From positions 1 to 64,000 of the forward strand of contig SVEO01000009.1 of the NCBI GenBank assembly GCA_015057275.1: DNA of 64,000 nucleotides. The letters are read 5' to 3'. The notes under the pieces were generated by a model. It worked only from the letters and a program-made list of their open reading frames with translations. It had not been told where the DNA came from and ran no database searches. Position 1 is the first letter of the stretch. Each line of letters begins with the position of its first letter. Source of the DNA: Lachnospiraceae bacterium (lineage in GTDB: Bacteria; Bacillota; Clostridia; Lachnospirales; Lachnospiraceae). Below, piece by piece: positions 32,171-41,450 of the stretch. The translations under genes were made by a program, and so were the position numbers.

Positions 32171-35100
32171 ATGTTAGAACTTAAGGAAATTAAGAAAGAT
32201 TATCCGGCAGGTGACGGTGTCGTTCAGGCGTTAAAGGGCATCAATTTGCAGTTTCGCAAGTCCGAATTTGTCTCGATTCTCGGACCGTCCGGCTGCGGTA
32301 AGACGACGATGCTTAATATCATCGGCGGTCTCGACCAGTATACGGACGGTGATTTGATTATTAACGGTACATCGACCAAACAGTATAAAGATCGCGATTG
32401 GGATTCGTACCGTAACCATTCGGTCGGTTTTGTGTTCCAGAGCTATAATTTGATTCCCCATCAAACTGTGCTGCAGAACGTAGAACTGGCACTGACGTTA
32501 TCCGGCGTATCGAAGGCGGAGCGCAGAGCGCGTGCGAAGCAGGCACTGGAAGCGGTTGGCCTTGGCGACCAGCTTTCCAAGCGTCCGAACGCCATGTCCG
32601 GCGGTCAAATGCAGCGTGTGGCGATTGCGCGTGCACTCGTAAATAACCCGGATATCATTCTCGCGGACGAACCGACAGGTGCGCTTGATACAGAGACGAG
32701 TGTACAGGTTATGGAGATTTTGAAAAACATTTCCAAGGACCGCCTGATTATCATGGTAACGCATAACCCGGACCTGGCGGAGACGTATTCCTCGCGAATT
32801 ATTCGCATGTTAGACGGTAAGATTACAAGCGACTCCATGCCGCTGACGGAGAAGGAAAACAACGATGAAAAGGCGCGTTACGAGGCTGAAAAGGAGCAAG
32901 CACGTAAAGCCGGCAAGAAGGTAAAGAGGCCCTCCATGTCCTTCGGCACATCGTTCATGCTCTCCTTAAAGAACCTTTTTACAAAGAAGGGCCGTACCAC
33001 GCTGACCGCCTTTGCGGGGTCCATCGGTATTATCGGTATTGCCCTTATTCTGGCGATTTCACAGGGCATGACGACTTACATTGATGCGGTGCAGGAGAGC
33101 ACATTGTCTGCCTATCCGCTTACGCTTGAATCGTCCACCGTTGAGCTGACGACACTCATGCAGACATTCATGAACATCAGCTCGGAAAAAACCCGGCATG
33201 AAAACGATGCGGTATACAAAAAGTCCGCATTTTATGATATTGTTAATGCGATGAACAGTCTCGAAGAAACCGAGAACGATTTGAAGTCGTTCAATGAATT
33301 TTTGAGGGCGGAAATCGCTAACGATGACTCAAAATTGTCGCAGGCGGTCAACGGTGTTCAGTACAGCTACGACCTCGATATGCAGATTTACACAAAAAAT
33401 GTGGACGGCACGATTCTTCGCGCCGACACCGAGCAGATTTTGCAGGATTTAATTCTCAAATACATGGGAGTAGATATGTCGATGATGACTTCGATGACGG
33501 AGAACTCCTCGATGGCTTCCATGAGCTCGATGAGCATGATGGGCGGAAGTACCAACCTTTGGCAGGAATTACTGCCGGGTACGGATGGCGCACCGATTAA
33601 CGATTTGCTGTTAAGCCAGTATGACGTAATTTACGGTTCCTGGCCGAACAGCTATGACGAAATCGTGCTCGTTGTGGATGAAAACAACGAGCTTGATGAT
33701 GTTACTTTGTATGCATTGGGTCTGTTGCCGGAAGAGGATATGAGTGCTCTGTTTGATGCCGGCTTGAACGGTTCTCTTTTGGAAAACAAAGAGATGAAGT
33801 GGACTTACAAAGAAATATGTGACATGGAATTCCGCACGATTTTGAATGCGGACTGCTATTCTTATGATGAAGCGACCGGACTTTATACGGATTTGCGTGA
33901 GACCGAGGCGGGGTTACGCTACCTCTACGACAATGGTATGTCATTAAAGGTAACCGGTATTATCCGCCCGAACGAGGACAGCGATACGACAATGCTTACC
34001 GGCAGCATTTGCTATACGAGCGATTTGACCGAGTATCTGATTAAGAAGGCCAAGGATTCGGAAGTTATTGCCGCACAGCTTGAGAATGAGCATATGGATG
34101 TGCTGACCGGGCTGCCATTCCAGTCATCCACCGGTAATCTGACCGATGCCGAGAAAGAAGCAGAATTCCGCGCATACATTGCGGAACTTGACGAGGCCGG
34201 AAAAGCGGCAGCATATATTAGTATTTGCAGCGTTCCGCCGACAGAACTGTTAGAGCAGCAGTTGGCTGACACGATGGGCGCGATGACCCGTGCCGATATC
34301 GAGGCTATGATATTGCAGGGCATGAGCGCGCAGATGAGTGTGAGTGAGGAAGAAATTACGGAATATCTGGCAGCGATGAGTGACGAAGAACTGAATGAAA
34401 TCTTCGCACAGATGATTACCGAACAGATTAAGGCGCAGTATGCACTGCAGGTGCAGACGCAAATGGGCGCGATGAGTTCGGCTGAGCTGGTAGCAGCACT
34501 TGACTTTGCGATGGCTGCCTACACGACCGAGCAGTGCGCAGCCTATTATGATGAAATCATGGTATTCTCAGAATCCACCTATGAAGATAACTTGCTGGCG
34601 ATGGGTTACATTGACCTGGAATCCCCGGCGGCGATTAACATTTACGCATCCTCCTTTGAAAATAAGGATATTATTACCGAAGCGATTGCAGACTACAATC
34701 AAGATGTCGATGAAATGCAGCAAATCAAGTATACCGACTATATCGGTATCATGATGTCCTCCGTAACAACCATTATCAACGCGATTACCTATGTGTTGAT
34801 TGCGTTCGTGGCGATTTCATTGATTGTTTCTTCGATTATGATTGGTGTTATCACCTTGATTTCTGTACAGGAGCGTACGAAGGAAATCGGTATTCTACGT
34901 GCGATTGGCGCGTCGAAGAAGGATGTATCCGGTATGTTCAATGCAGAGACGATGATTGTCGGCTTTGCGGCGGGTCTGCTTGGTGTGGTAGTAACGTACC
35001 TGCTGTGCATCCCGATTAACTTTATCCTGCATCAGGTAACCGGCATTAGCAATTTGAATGCGATTTTGCCGCTTCCGGCAGCGATTATTCTGGTGCTGAT

Positions 35101-35188
35101 TAGCGTTGGTCTTACACTGATTTCGGGTATCATCCCGTCCAGAAGTGCGGCGAAGAAAGATCCGGTTGTGGCGCTGAGAACGGAGTAA
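32171..35188 (+). CDS. ABC transporter, ATPase fused to FtsX/MacB-type permease
   Basis: About 1005 residues from ATG 32171 (AAAGGATTTGAGCAG upstream). Residues 1-225 are a MacB/LolD-type ATPase: Walker A GPSGCGKTT, signature SGGQMQRVAIARAL, Walker B IILADEPTGALD. After a charged linker comes a first membrane helix (TLTAFAGSIGIIGIALILAIS). A very large extracytoplasmic region of about 550 residues follows, then three C-terminal helices of the FtsX domain (SVTTIINAITYVLIAFVAISL onward; GATMIV-like loop RAIGASKKDVSGMF). The outer domain has a Met/Ser-rich stretch (MSMMTSMTENSSMASM). Likely a mechanotransmission exporter or sensor; cargo unknown. Confidence 0.92.
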   Translation: MLELKEIKKDYPAGDGVVQALKGINLQFRKSEFVSILGPSGCGKTTMLNIIGGLDQYTDGDLIINGTSTKQYKDRDWDSYRNHSVGFVFQSYNLIPHQTVLQNVELALTLSGVSKAERRARAKQALEAVGLGDQLSKRPNAMSGGQMQRVAIARALVNNPDIILADEPTGALDTETSVQVMEILKNISKDRLIIMVTHNPDLAETYSSRIIRMLDGKITSDSMPLTEKENNDEKARYEAEKEQARKAGKKVKRPSMSFGTSFMLSLKNLFTKKGRTTLTAFAGSIGIIGIALILAISQGMTTYIDAVQESTLSAYPLTLESSTVELTTLMQTFMNISSEKTRHENDAVYKKSAFYDIVNAMNSLEETENDLKSFNEFLRAEIANDDSKLSQAVNGVQYSYDLDMQIYTKNVDGTILRADTEQILQDLILKYMGVDMSMMTSMTENSSMASMSSMSMMGGSTNLWQELLPGTDGAPINDLLLSQYDVIYGSWPNSYDEIVLVVDENNELDDVTLYALGLLPEEDMSALFDAGLNGSLLENKEMKWTYKEICDMEFRTILNADCYSYDEATGLYTDLRETEAGLRYLYDNGMSLKVTGIIRPNEDSDTTMLTGSICYTSDLTEYLIKKAKDSEVIAAQLENEHMDVLTGLPFQSSTGNLTDAEKEAEFRAYIAELDEAGKAAAYISICSVPPTELLEQQLADTMGAMTRADIEAMILQGMSAQMSVSEEEITEYLAAMSDEELNEIFAQMITEQIKAQYALQVQTQMGAMSSAELVAALDFAMAAYTTEQCAAYYDEIMVFSESTYEDNLLAMGYIDLESPAAINIYASSFENKDIITEAIADYNQDVDEMQQIKYTDYIGIMMSSVTTIINAITYVLIAFVAISLIVSSIMIGVITLISVQERTKEIGILRAIGASKKDVSGMFNAETMIVGFAAGLLGVVVTYLLCIPINFILHQVTGISNLNAILPLPAAIILVLISVGLTLISGIIPSRSAAKKDPVVALRTE

Positions 35189-35205
35189 ATGAAAAACAAA
35201 ATTTT

Positions 35206-35233
35206 GGGGAGAGGTGTTCCTCTCCCTTTTTTT
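35206..35233 (+). terminator. Terminator after the fused ABC transporter
   Basis: GGGGAGAGG pairs with CCTCTCCC over a GTGTT-type loop and is followed by seven T residues. Confidence 0.92.
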
Positions 35234-35240
35234 ACATCCA

Positions 35241-35969
35241 TTAATTTTTATCTCGGAACAATAATCCGACAAATTTCTCCAGTAACGTGCACAAAATGAC
35301 AATCACAATCGTCCACGCAAACAGCTCGTCCGTGCACAGATAAATTTTTGAAAGATATAGACCCTCGCCGATCGTTCCGGAGGCAACTGCAATCACTTCG
35401 GCTGCCACACCTGCCTTGAAGCTCATGCCGACGGCCGTTTTGTAGCCAGCCGCCATGTACGGCAGAATCGTCTGTAAATACAAATGGCGGATACGCTCGC
35501 CGAGCGGGAGCGAAAAGACTTCCGCAACCTCCAGCAATTCGTGATCCGTTTGGCCGAGCCCTGTGTAAATGTTCTGGTAAAGCAGCGGTAATGTCACAAA
35601 AAATGAAATCCATGTTGATAGATATTCAGAACCGCTCCAAATCAAAAACAAAATTACAAAAGATGCGACCGGCACCGTGCGGATGATGCGCAACACCGGC
35701 GAAATGAGGCGATGGAAAAACGGTACGAGAAATCCGACAAAGCTCAAAAGCATCGCCATAAACCAACCGAGAAAAAATCCACCGGCAATGCGCAAAAAGC
35801 TTTTAAGAATAATCGGATAAAACTCGGCCGAGCGAAGCAACTTAATCAGTGCGAGCGCCACCTCATGCGGTCCGGCGAGAAAAATACGGTTCGACACAAG
35901 TACCGCCGCCATCTGCCACACCGCAATCCAAAAAAGAAAAATAGCAATGGATTCGGCATATTTTTTCAT
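35241..35969 (-). CDS. ABC transporter permease (nitrate/sulfonate/thiamine-precursor type)
   Basis: A 242-residue inner-membrane permease of the SsuC/TauC/ThiX-like family with six helices. The EAA loop reads EVAEVFSLPLGERIRHLYLQTILPYMAAGYKTAVGMSFKAGVAAEVIA in outline, with the conserved Gly. It lies 28 bases downstream of the binding-protein gene on the same strand and forms an importer with it. No ATPase gene follows on the minus strand: the next feature is the end of the fused ABC transporter gene, transcribed towards it. An ATPase must be supplied from elsewhere. Confidence 0.9.
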   Translation of the reverse strand: MKKYAESIAIFLFWIAVWQMAAVLVSNRIFLAGPHEVALALIKLLRSAEFYPIILKSFLRIAGGFFLGWFMAMLLSFVGFLVPFFHRLISPVLRIIRTVPVASFVILFLIWSGSEYLSTWISFFVTLPLLYQNIYTGLGQTDHELLEVAEVFSLPLGERIRHLYLQTILPYMAAGYKTAVGMSFKAGVAAEVIAVASGTIGEGLYLSKIYLCTDELFAWTIVIVILCTLLEKFVGLLFRDKN

Positions 35970-35997
35970 TTGTAACCTCCGAGAGAATTGTCACATA

Positions 35998-37008
35998 TTA
36001 TTCGCTGACATAGTAGAACTCATCTTCCGGCAATGCACCGCCGACAGATTTGGCATTCAAATCATACAAAACTTGCAGATAACCGGAAAGCATTTCTTTC
36101 ATTTCTGCACCGTCACAATAAGAAATACTGCAATACGGAACCGCCTTTTTGGCGATTGGCTCTTTTTCGATGATACCGAGTTCCACAACATGTGCAGCAA
36201 TCAAATCCGGTTGTCCCGCAGCAATCTGCACGGATTTTTCGTGGTCAATAAGAAACTGGTTCACAGCGTCGGTATGCTCCGCCAAGAAATCATTTCTTAC
36301 AATTGTCACGCCGGTCACGAGGCGGCTGCCATCGTCAGCAACCTTCGCCCACGCTTCGTCCAGGCTGAGCACCGAAGATAATGACTCATTTTGTGTGCAG
36401 GCGACCGTCACAAACGGTTGCGGCAACAGGCCGACCGCCGAGCTGTCGGACGCCAAAAGAGCGGCAACCTCCGATGCCTCGGATTTATATTCCAACGTCA
36501 CGTTATCTAACATTTCATTTTGAGTCAGCACATACTGCAGCGCGTAATCCGGTGTTGTACCCTTACCGGTCAGGTAAATCGTCTTGCCTTTTAAATCTTC
36601 CATCGAAGAAATCGAGGTGTCGCCGGTCACGACATACAACACACCGAGGGTGTTAATATCAATTACAGTTACCGTGCCTTCGGTCTTATTGTAGAGTGTC
36701 GCCGCCACATTGGCCGGCAGGAGCGCGATATCAACTTCGCCCTGCAGTACTTTTGTCATCAGCTCATCCGCTGCCGTTACCATTGTCGCCTCATATTGAT
36801 TGGAAGATGCCACATCCGGCATCTCCACAATCAGTGGAGAGATGCCCATCGTCGTCGGCCCTTTGAGTGCGCCGATGCGCACGACCGTGTCGGTAGTATT
36901 GGAAGATTCTTTTGCACCATCGGTATCCGGAGTCTGTAATTTTTCGCAGCCGAAGGAGAAAAGAAGTAATAAGCATAAGAATATAAAAGTTAAATATTTT
37001 TTCATCAT
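35998..37008 (-). CDS. ABC transporter substrate-binding lipoprotein (NMT1/SsuA-like)
   Basis: A 336-residue secreted protein with a signal peptide ending in the lipobox FSFGC (Cys20) and a type II periplasmic-binding fold of the NMT1/THI5/SsuA kind: VRIGALKGPTTMGISPLI at the N-terminus, ALLPANVAATLYNK near 100, and GVLYVVTGDTSISSMEDLKGKTIYLTG. Family ligands include alkanesulfonates, nitrate and thiamine precursors. The ligand here cannot be read. It leads a two-gene operon with the permease and has a good promoter upstream (TTGACA-17-TATGCT). Confidence 0.9.
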   Translation of the reverse strand: MMKKYLTFIFLCLLLLFSFGCEKLQTPDTDGAKESSNTTDTVVRIGALKGPTTMGISPLIVEMPDVASSNQYEATMVTAADELMTKVLQGEVDIALLPANVAATLYNKTEGTVTVIDINTLGVLYVVTGDTSISSMEDLKGKTIYLTGKGTTPDYALQYVLTQNEMLDNVTLEYKSEASEVAALLASDSSAVGLLPQPFVTVACTQNESLSSVLSLDEAWAKVADDGSRLVTGVTIVRNDFLAEHTDAVNQFLIDHEKSVQIAAGQPDLIAAHVVELGIIEKEPIAKKAVPYCSISYCDGAEMKEMLSGYLQVLYDLNAKSVGGALPEDEFYYVSE

Positions 37009-37046
37009 AGTATCCTTTCCGGGGCCTGCCCGTTTTTATCAGCACA

Positions 37047-37075
37047 AGCATACCACGGCAATGCAAGAATGTCAA
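37047..37075 (-). promoter_or_regulatory. Promoter for the binding-protein/permease operon
   Basis: On the minus strand TTGACA (37070-37075) and TATGCT (37047-37052) are spaced by 17 bases. No riboswitch-like fold is evident in the roughly 40-base leader. Confidence 0.7.
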
Positions 37076-37143
37076 AAGAAGTTAGTGCAAATTAACTGTG
37101 AAATACGAATAAGATAATATGAGGCATAACTTTGGAGAAATCT

Positions 37144-37734
37144 ATGCTTAATTATTTATGGGGTGGAATGATTCTGCTCGGCGTTATTTTTAGTATAGTC
37201 AATGGTACAACCGAGGCGGTAAGTGAGGAATTTGTCACGGCCGCCGGGGAGGCGGTCAGCCTGACAATTACCTTATTCGGGGTGATGAGCCTTTGGACCG
37301 GATTGATGGAAATTGCAAAATCATCGGGCGTGTTGGAGAAAATGCAAAATGTGATAAGACCGCTGATTCGATTTCTATTCCCAGATCTGCCGCAAAACCA
37401 TCCGGCAGGCAGTCATATCGCCGTCAACATGATTTCAAATTTTCTCGGACTTGGCAATGCGGCATTGCCGGCCGGCATCCGGGCCATGGAGAGTCTTGCA
37501 GAGCTGGAAGAAGAAAAGACCGGCCTTCGCCGCGCGAGCGACGAAATGTGCACGTTCCTCGTACTGAACATTTCATCGCTGCAACTGATACCGGTCAATA
37601 TGATTGCGTACCGCAGTCAGTACGGCAGCGTCAGCCCGTCTGCTATTGTTGGCCCGGCGATTATCGCCACCGCGGTTAGTACACTGACGGCAATAATTTT
37701 TTGTAAGATAGTTACAGTAAAGAGAAAAAGGTAA
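37144..37734 (+). CDS. spmA: Spore maturation protein A-like (nucleoside recognition/Gate domain)
   Basis: About 196 residues from ATG 37144 (TTGGAGA upstream; the ORF-track start is that TTG). Hydrophobic helices flank the Gate domain, with SLWTGLMEIAKSSGVLEKMQ, NMISNFLGLGNAALPAGIRAM and NISSLQLIPVNMIAYRSQYG, all characteristic of SpmA. In Bacillus, SpmA and SpmB help dehydrate the spore core. spmB, normally directly downstream, is absent; the next gene is the convergent NERD gene. Confidence 0.9.
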   Translation: MLNYLWGGMILLGVIFSIVNGTTEAVSEEFVTAAGEAVSLTITLFGVMSLWTGLMEIAKSSGVLEKMQNVIRPLIRFLFPDLPQNHPAGSHIAVNMISNFLGLGNAALPAGIRAMESLAELEEEKTGLRRASDEMCTFLVLNISSLQLIPVNMIAYRSQYGSVSPSAIVGPAIIATAVSTLTAIIFCKIVTVKRKR

Positions 37735-37740
37735 TGTAGC

Positions 37741-38730
37741 TTATACTGTGTTAGCGTTATTTTGCAATTCTTGCATGTGGCGGCATTTAGGGAAGTTTTC
37801 GCAACCATAAAAAGGCTTTCCGATATTTGTTCCACGTTTTGCAGTTCGAAGAATTAGCTTTCCTCCGCATTTTGGGCAGAGAAGAGGGAGAATATCTTCG
37901 CTTGGCGGGGGATTTTCCGATGAAGATTCTTTTTTAGTCTGCATAGTATCTTTAAGTTGCGATGTATCTTCTCTCTCTGTTGTTTCTTCCAAACGTAGCT
38001 TTTTTTCAGGGTGCATTGTTCTAACAGATTGGGGAGCAATATTCTGCTTGATATTTACAATATGTTGCGTTTTTACTGCGCTACTCACTTGTGTATACGG
38101 ATACAACTTATTATATATCTCAAATACTTCTGTCGTACTCAATACATCGGTTGCCATTTGTGCATAAATCTGCGAAACAACCTTTGTAATATCATAACGA
38201 TTAATGACACGAATGTCACTACTTGTAACTGTAACTTTTTTCAATGTACAGCGTTCGGAGAATACAATAATTGAGTGCATTGGTATGTTGTTGTCAAGAA
38301 TATGTTTTAAGTGGCGGATATGAGTTCGGTTTTGCATGATTGGATTGTAAAAGCTTTCTTTATGGCTACGCTTCCGTCCTTGCGGTAAGGTCTGCGTCCA
38401 ATTTTTACTTTTTTCGTCGCCAAAAATCCAACCGGAGTAGTTTTTGCTTTCAAATACAAAGAGGCCTTTTGGGCAAATAAGAATGACATCAACTTCCGAA
38501 GTCTTCCCGTCTTCTGTTGGCAAATATACATTAAAAAGAAATTTTCCACCTGAGTTTTCAAAGTGTTTCAAATACTGGTAAGTCTTGAATTCACCGTATT
38601 TTCCAATGTCGGAACGGACCGCAAAATAAGGGAGCTTGGTAATCTGATAATATGTAGTTTCACGATATTTCTTCTCATGCCATAAAAATACGGCGATTAT
38701 AATACCCCAAATTAGTATTGCTAAAACCAT
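37741..38730 (-). CDS. NERD domain protein with C-terminal topoisomerase-type zinc finger
   Basis: The 329-residue protein has an N-terminal membrane helix (VLAILIWGIIIAVFLW). A NERD nuclease-related domain follows: GKYGEFKTYQYLKHF, EVDVILICPKGLFVFESKNYSGWIFG, with the D-(E)xK-like core in EVDVIL and FESKNY. A low-complexity Glu/Lys/Ser linker then leads to a single zf-C4 topoisomerase-type finger CPKCGGKLILR..FYGCENFPKCRH. The combination suggests DNA or RNA binding and possibly cleavage near the membrane, but no function is established for this architecture. Confidence 0.88.
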   Translation of the reverse strand: MVLAILIWGIIIAVFLWHEKKYRETTYYQITKLPYFAVRSDIGKYGEFKTYQYLKHFENSGGKFLFNVYLPTEDGKTSEVDVILICPKGLFVFESKNYSGWIFGDEKSKNWTQTLPQGRKRSHKESFYNPIMQNRTHIRHLKHILDNNIPMHSIIVFSERCTLKKVTVTSSDIRVINRYDITKVVSQIYAQMATDVLSTTEVFEIYNKLYPYTQVSSAVKTQHIVNIKQNIAPQSVRTMHPEKKLRLEETTEREDTSQLKDTMQTKKESSSENPPPSEDILPLLCPKCGGKLILRTAKRGTNIGKPFYGCENFPKCRHMQELQNNANTV

Positions 38731-38868
38731 GAAAATACCTCGCTTTCATTATTGATACATACAGTATAGCATATGATTTTGGGTTTGGAAAGAGTATCCG
38801 CCATCCCATATCTCCGCCTTGACTATCCTTGCGTCTTGCGGTATCATTAAATCTAAATAGGGTAAATC

Positions 38869-38910
38869 CTTTGAGCGATTCCTCAGCGCAGGACGCTTCG
38901 GAATGGAGGA
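38869..38910 (+). repeat. Dispersed hairpin-array leader element, copy D (short)
   Basis: Only the 3' end of the element is present: CTTTGAGCGATTCCTCAGCG, loop CAGGA, CGCTTCGGAATGGAGGA. Hairpin 4 is intact (ATTCC/GGAAT and AGCG/CGCT). GGAGG lies six bases before the TTG start of glf. Confidence 0.8.
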
Positions 38911-38915
38911 GTACA

Positions 38916-40034
38916 TTGTATCATTATCTAATAGTTGGTGCCGGACTTTATGGTGCGGTATTTGCGCATGAGATGGCGAAAAATGGGAAGAAATGCCTTG
39001 TGATTGACAAGCGAAATCACATCGGTGGAAACATTTACACAGAGGAAATGGAGGGGATTCAGGTGCACCGCTATGGTGCGCACATTTTCCACACTTCGAA
39101 GAAGGAAATTTGGGATTACGTGAATCAGTTTGCGGAGTTTAATCACTATATCAATTCACCGGTGGCCATTTACGGCGATGAGCTGTACAATCTGCCTTTT
39201 AATATGAATACGTTCAGCAAAATGTGGGGCGTGAAAACGCCGGCGGAGGCCAAGCAGAAGATTGCGGAGCAGATTGCGAGCCTGCAGATTACCGAACCGC
39301 GAAATCTTGAGGAACAGGCGCTGTCGCTTGTCGGCACGGACGTTTATGAGAAGCTGGTAAAGGGCTACACGGAGAAGCAGTGGGGCAGAAGCTGCACGGA
39401 ACTGCCGGCATTCATCATTAAGAGATTGCCGCTGCGCTTCACATATGATAACAATTATTTCAATGACCGCTATCAGGGTATCCCGGTCGGCGGATACACT
39501 GCACTGGTGGAGAAGATGCTGGCGGCGGACGGAATTGAGGTGCGTATCGGCATTGATTTCTTCGCGGAATACGGCGTGGACGGCTGGCGTGACGCGGCAG
39601 AAAAACTAGTGTTCACCGGACCGATTGATGAATTTTTTGCGTACGAGTACGGACACCTTGAATACCGCACGGTGCATTTTGAGACAGAGGTGCTTAGCGA
39701 GGAAAATTATCAGGGCAACGCGGTTGTCAATTATACGCATCGCGATGTGCCTTACACGCGCGTAATCGAGCACAAGCATTTCGAATTCGGCAAGCAGGAA
39801 AAGACGGTTATTTCCAAGGAATATTCCGTTGAATGGAAGCCGGGTATGGAGCCGTACTATCCGGTAAATAATGAGGAAAACGGTGTGCTTTACGAGAAAT
39901 ACCGGGCGCTTGCAAAGGCACAGAGCGACATCATTTTCGGAGGCCGCCTCGGACAGTATCGCTATTTTGACATGGATAAAGTAATCGAATCAGCACTGGA
40001 AAGTGCGGAAAAGGAAAATGCATTGTATGAGTAA
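38916..40034 (+). CDS. glf: UDP-galactopyranose mutase
   Basis: About 372 residues starting with TTG 38916 (L-YHYLIVGAGLYGAVFAHEMA), as expected for the FAD-binding GxGxxG motif near the N-terminus; the ORF-track start reads through repeat copy D. Further family features are RNHIGGNIYTEE, VHRYGAHIFHTS, YTEKQWGRSCTELP, RFTYDNNYFNDRYQGIPVGGYT and GRLGQYRYFDMDKVI. It converts UDP-galactopyranose to UDP-galactofuranose for surface glycans, using reduced FAD. Its stop overlaps the start of murL by eight bases. Confidence 0.96.
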   Translation: MYHYLIVGAGLYGAVFAHEMAKNGKKCLVIDKRNHIGGNIYTEEMEGIQVHRYGAHIFHTSKKEIWDYVNQFAEFNHYINSPVAIYGDELYNLPFNMNTFSKMWGVKTPAEAKQKIAEQIASLQITEPRNLEEQALSLVGTDVYEKLVKGYTEKQWGRSCTELPAFIIKRLPLRFTYDNNYFNDRYQGIPVGGYTALVEKMLAADGIEVRIGIDFFAEYGVDGWRDAAEKLVFTGPIDEFFAYEYGHLEYRTVHFETEVLSEENYQGNAVVNYTHRDVPYTRVIEHKHFEFGKQEKTVISKEYSVEWKPGMEPYYPVNNEENGVLYEKYRALAKAQSDIIFGGRLGQYRYFDMDKVIESALESAEKENALYE

Positions 40035-41409
40035 GTATAATGAATTCAGAGAAAAATATCAGACATTTATTTATAAAAGCTACGACATTGAGGAGACGAC
40101 GGAGCAGCTGAAAGTGACGTATCATTTTGCAGTTCCGGGGCTTGGAGAGTTTGCCCCGAAGTGGGTGTTCCCGAAGAAAGCGGGTGATATCACAAATTAT
40201 CAAGAAAACGGCACGATGCTGAATATGATTTTCTCACTTGGCATGGTGGAGTTAATCAGTTACTGGAAGACGGTTTGTCCGCCGACGGTACTTGTTGAAG
40301 CGGGAGCATTAAATGAGGCACAGACTTGCTGGTGGAAGAAGCTTTACTTCCACGGGCTTGGCGAGTTCTTCTATACAAACAATATTCCGCTTGAAGAGGA
40401 CGGATTTTACGATGATTTTATGACGATTGTTTCGGTTGGCAGTGAGACCGGGAAACCGGAATACCCGCTTGCGCAGAACGATAAATACATGATTCCGGTC
40501 GGCGGCGGCAAGGATTCGGCGGTAACGATTGAGCTGTTAAAGAAGGCCGGCAAGGAATGTGTCTGCTACATTATCAATCCGCGCGGTGCGACTATTGAGA
40601 CCGTAAAGGCAGCCGGTTTTGCGATGGAATCCGCGATTACACCGAAGCGCACGCTTGACAAATTTATGATTGAGTTGAATAAACAGGGTTGCTTGAATGG
40701 GCATACACCGTACTCGGCGATTGTATCGTTCTCTGCAACGATTGCAGCCTATATGCATGGGCTGACTTATATTGCACTTTCCAACGAATCGAGTGCGAAT
40801 GAGAGTACGGTGCTAGGCAGTACAGTCAACCACCAGTATTCGAAAAGTTTCGAATATGAAAAGGATTTTCACGAATATGAAAAAAAATACTTGCGCAGCG
40901 GCACTTATTATTTCAGTATGTTGCGTCCGCTCAGCGAGTTTCAGATTGGTAAATATTTTGCAACATGCAAGCAGTACCACCCGGTATTCCGAAGTTGCAA
41001 CGTCGGCAGCAAGGAAGATATCTGGTGTGGGCATTGTCCGAAATGTCTGTTTGTAACTTGCATCTTATCACCGTTTTTAAGCAGCCACGAGCTACACGAC
41101 ATTTTCGGCGTGTACATGCTCGATGATCTGTCGATGCATGACACTCTGTGGCAGCTCATCGGTATGGTTGAGGAAAAACCATTCGAATGCGTCGGCAGCC
41201 GTGACGAGGTAAACATGTCACTTACGATGGCTATTGCACAAAAAGAGGCGGCAGGGGAAGAATTGCCGGTGCTGTTACAGGCATATAAGCAGACCGCTTT
41301 ATATGAGGAATATGCCCAAAAGGAAGACGAACTCTCCGGTTTCTGCGATGAAACAAATCTGTTGCCGCAGGAGTTGTTTGAACTTGTAAAGAAAAATTGC
41401 GTTGATTAA
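40027..41409 (+). CDS. murL: Probable UDP-MurNAc-L-Ala-L-Glu epimerase (MurL)
   Basis: About 460 residues from ATG 40027. The central ATP-pyrophosphatase-type PP-loop is IPVGGGKDSAVTIELLKKAG (near 157-176). Later come LSNESSANESTVLGSTVNHQYSKS and a Cys pair motif WCGHCPKCLF near 340. Established knowledge: in Xanthomonas oryzae MurD2 adds L-glutamate to UDP-MurNAc-L-Ala and MurL then epimerises that residue to D-Glu using ATP. The assignment here rests on overall resemblance and on the immediately following MurD2-like gene. A different PP-loop function is the alternative. Coupled to glf by an eight-base overlap. Confidence 0.75.
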   Translation: MSKYNEFREKYQTFIYKSYDIEETTEQLKVTYHFAVPGLGEFAPKWVFPKKAGDITNYQENGTMLNMIFSLGMVELISYWKTVCPPTVLVEAGALNEAQTCWWKKLYFHGLGEFFYTNNIPLEEDGFYDDFMTIVSVGSETGKPEYPLAQNDKYMIPVGGGKDSAVTIELLKKAGKECVCYIINPRGATIETVKAAGFAMESAITPKRTLDKFMIELNKQGCLNGHTPYSAIVSFSATIAAYMHGLTYIALSNESSANESTVLGSTVNHQYSKSFEYEKDFHEYEKKYLRSGTYYFSMLRPLSEFQIGKYFATCKQYHPVFRSCNVGSKEDIWCGHCPKCLFVTCILSPFLSSHELHDIFGVYMLDDLSMHDTLWQLIGMVEEKPFECVGSRDEVNMSLTMAIAQKEAAGEELPVLLQAYKQTALYEEYAQKEDELSGFCDETNLLPQELFELVKKNCVD

Positions 41410-41450
41410 AATATTTAATTCGAGAATTCTCGGAATGGAGCGAATGAACC

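Noticed and set aside
37741-38730. NERD protein as an antiphage nuclease system
   Set aside because: It is a lone gene without partner ATPase, helicase or other defence genes, and NERD proteins have other uses.
40003-40034. Frameshift or fusion between glf and murL
   Set aside because: Both proteins are full length with normal ends; the eight-base overlap is ordinary translational coupling.
41410-41450. Sixth copy of the hairpin element before murD2
   Set aside because: CGAGAATTCTCGGAATGGAGCGAA resembles the element's end, but AGCG/CGCT and the rest of hairpin 4 are missing, so it is at best a remnant.
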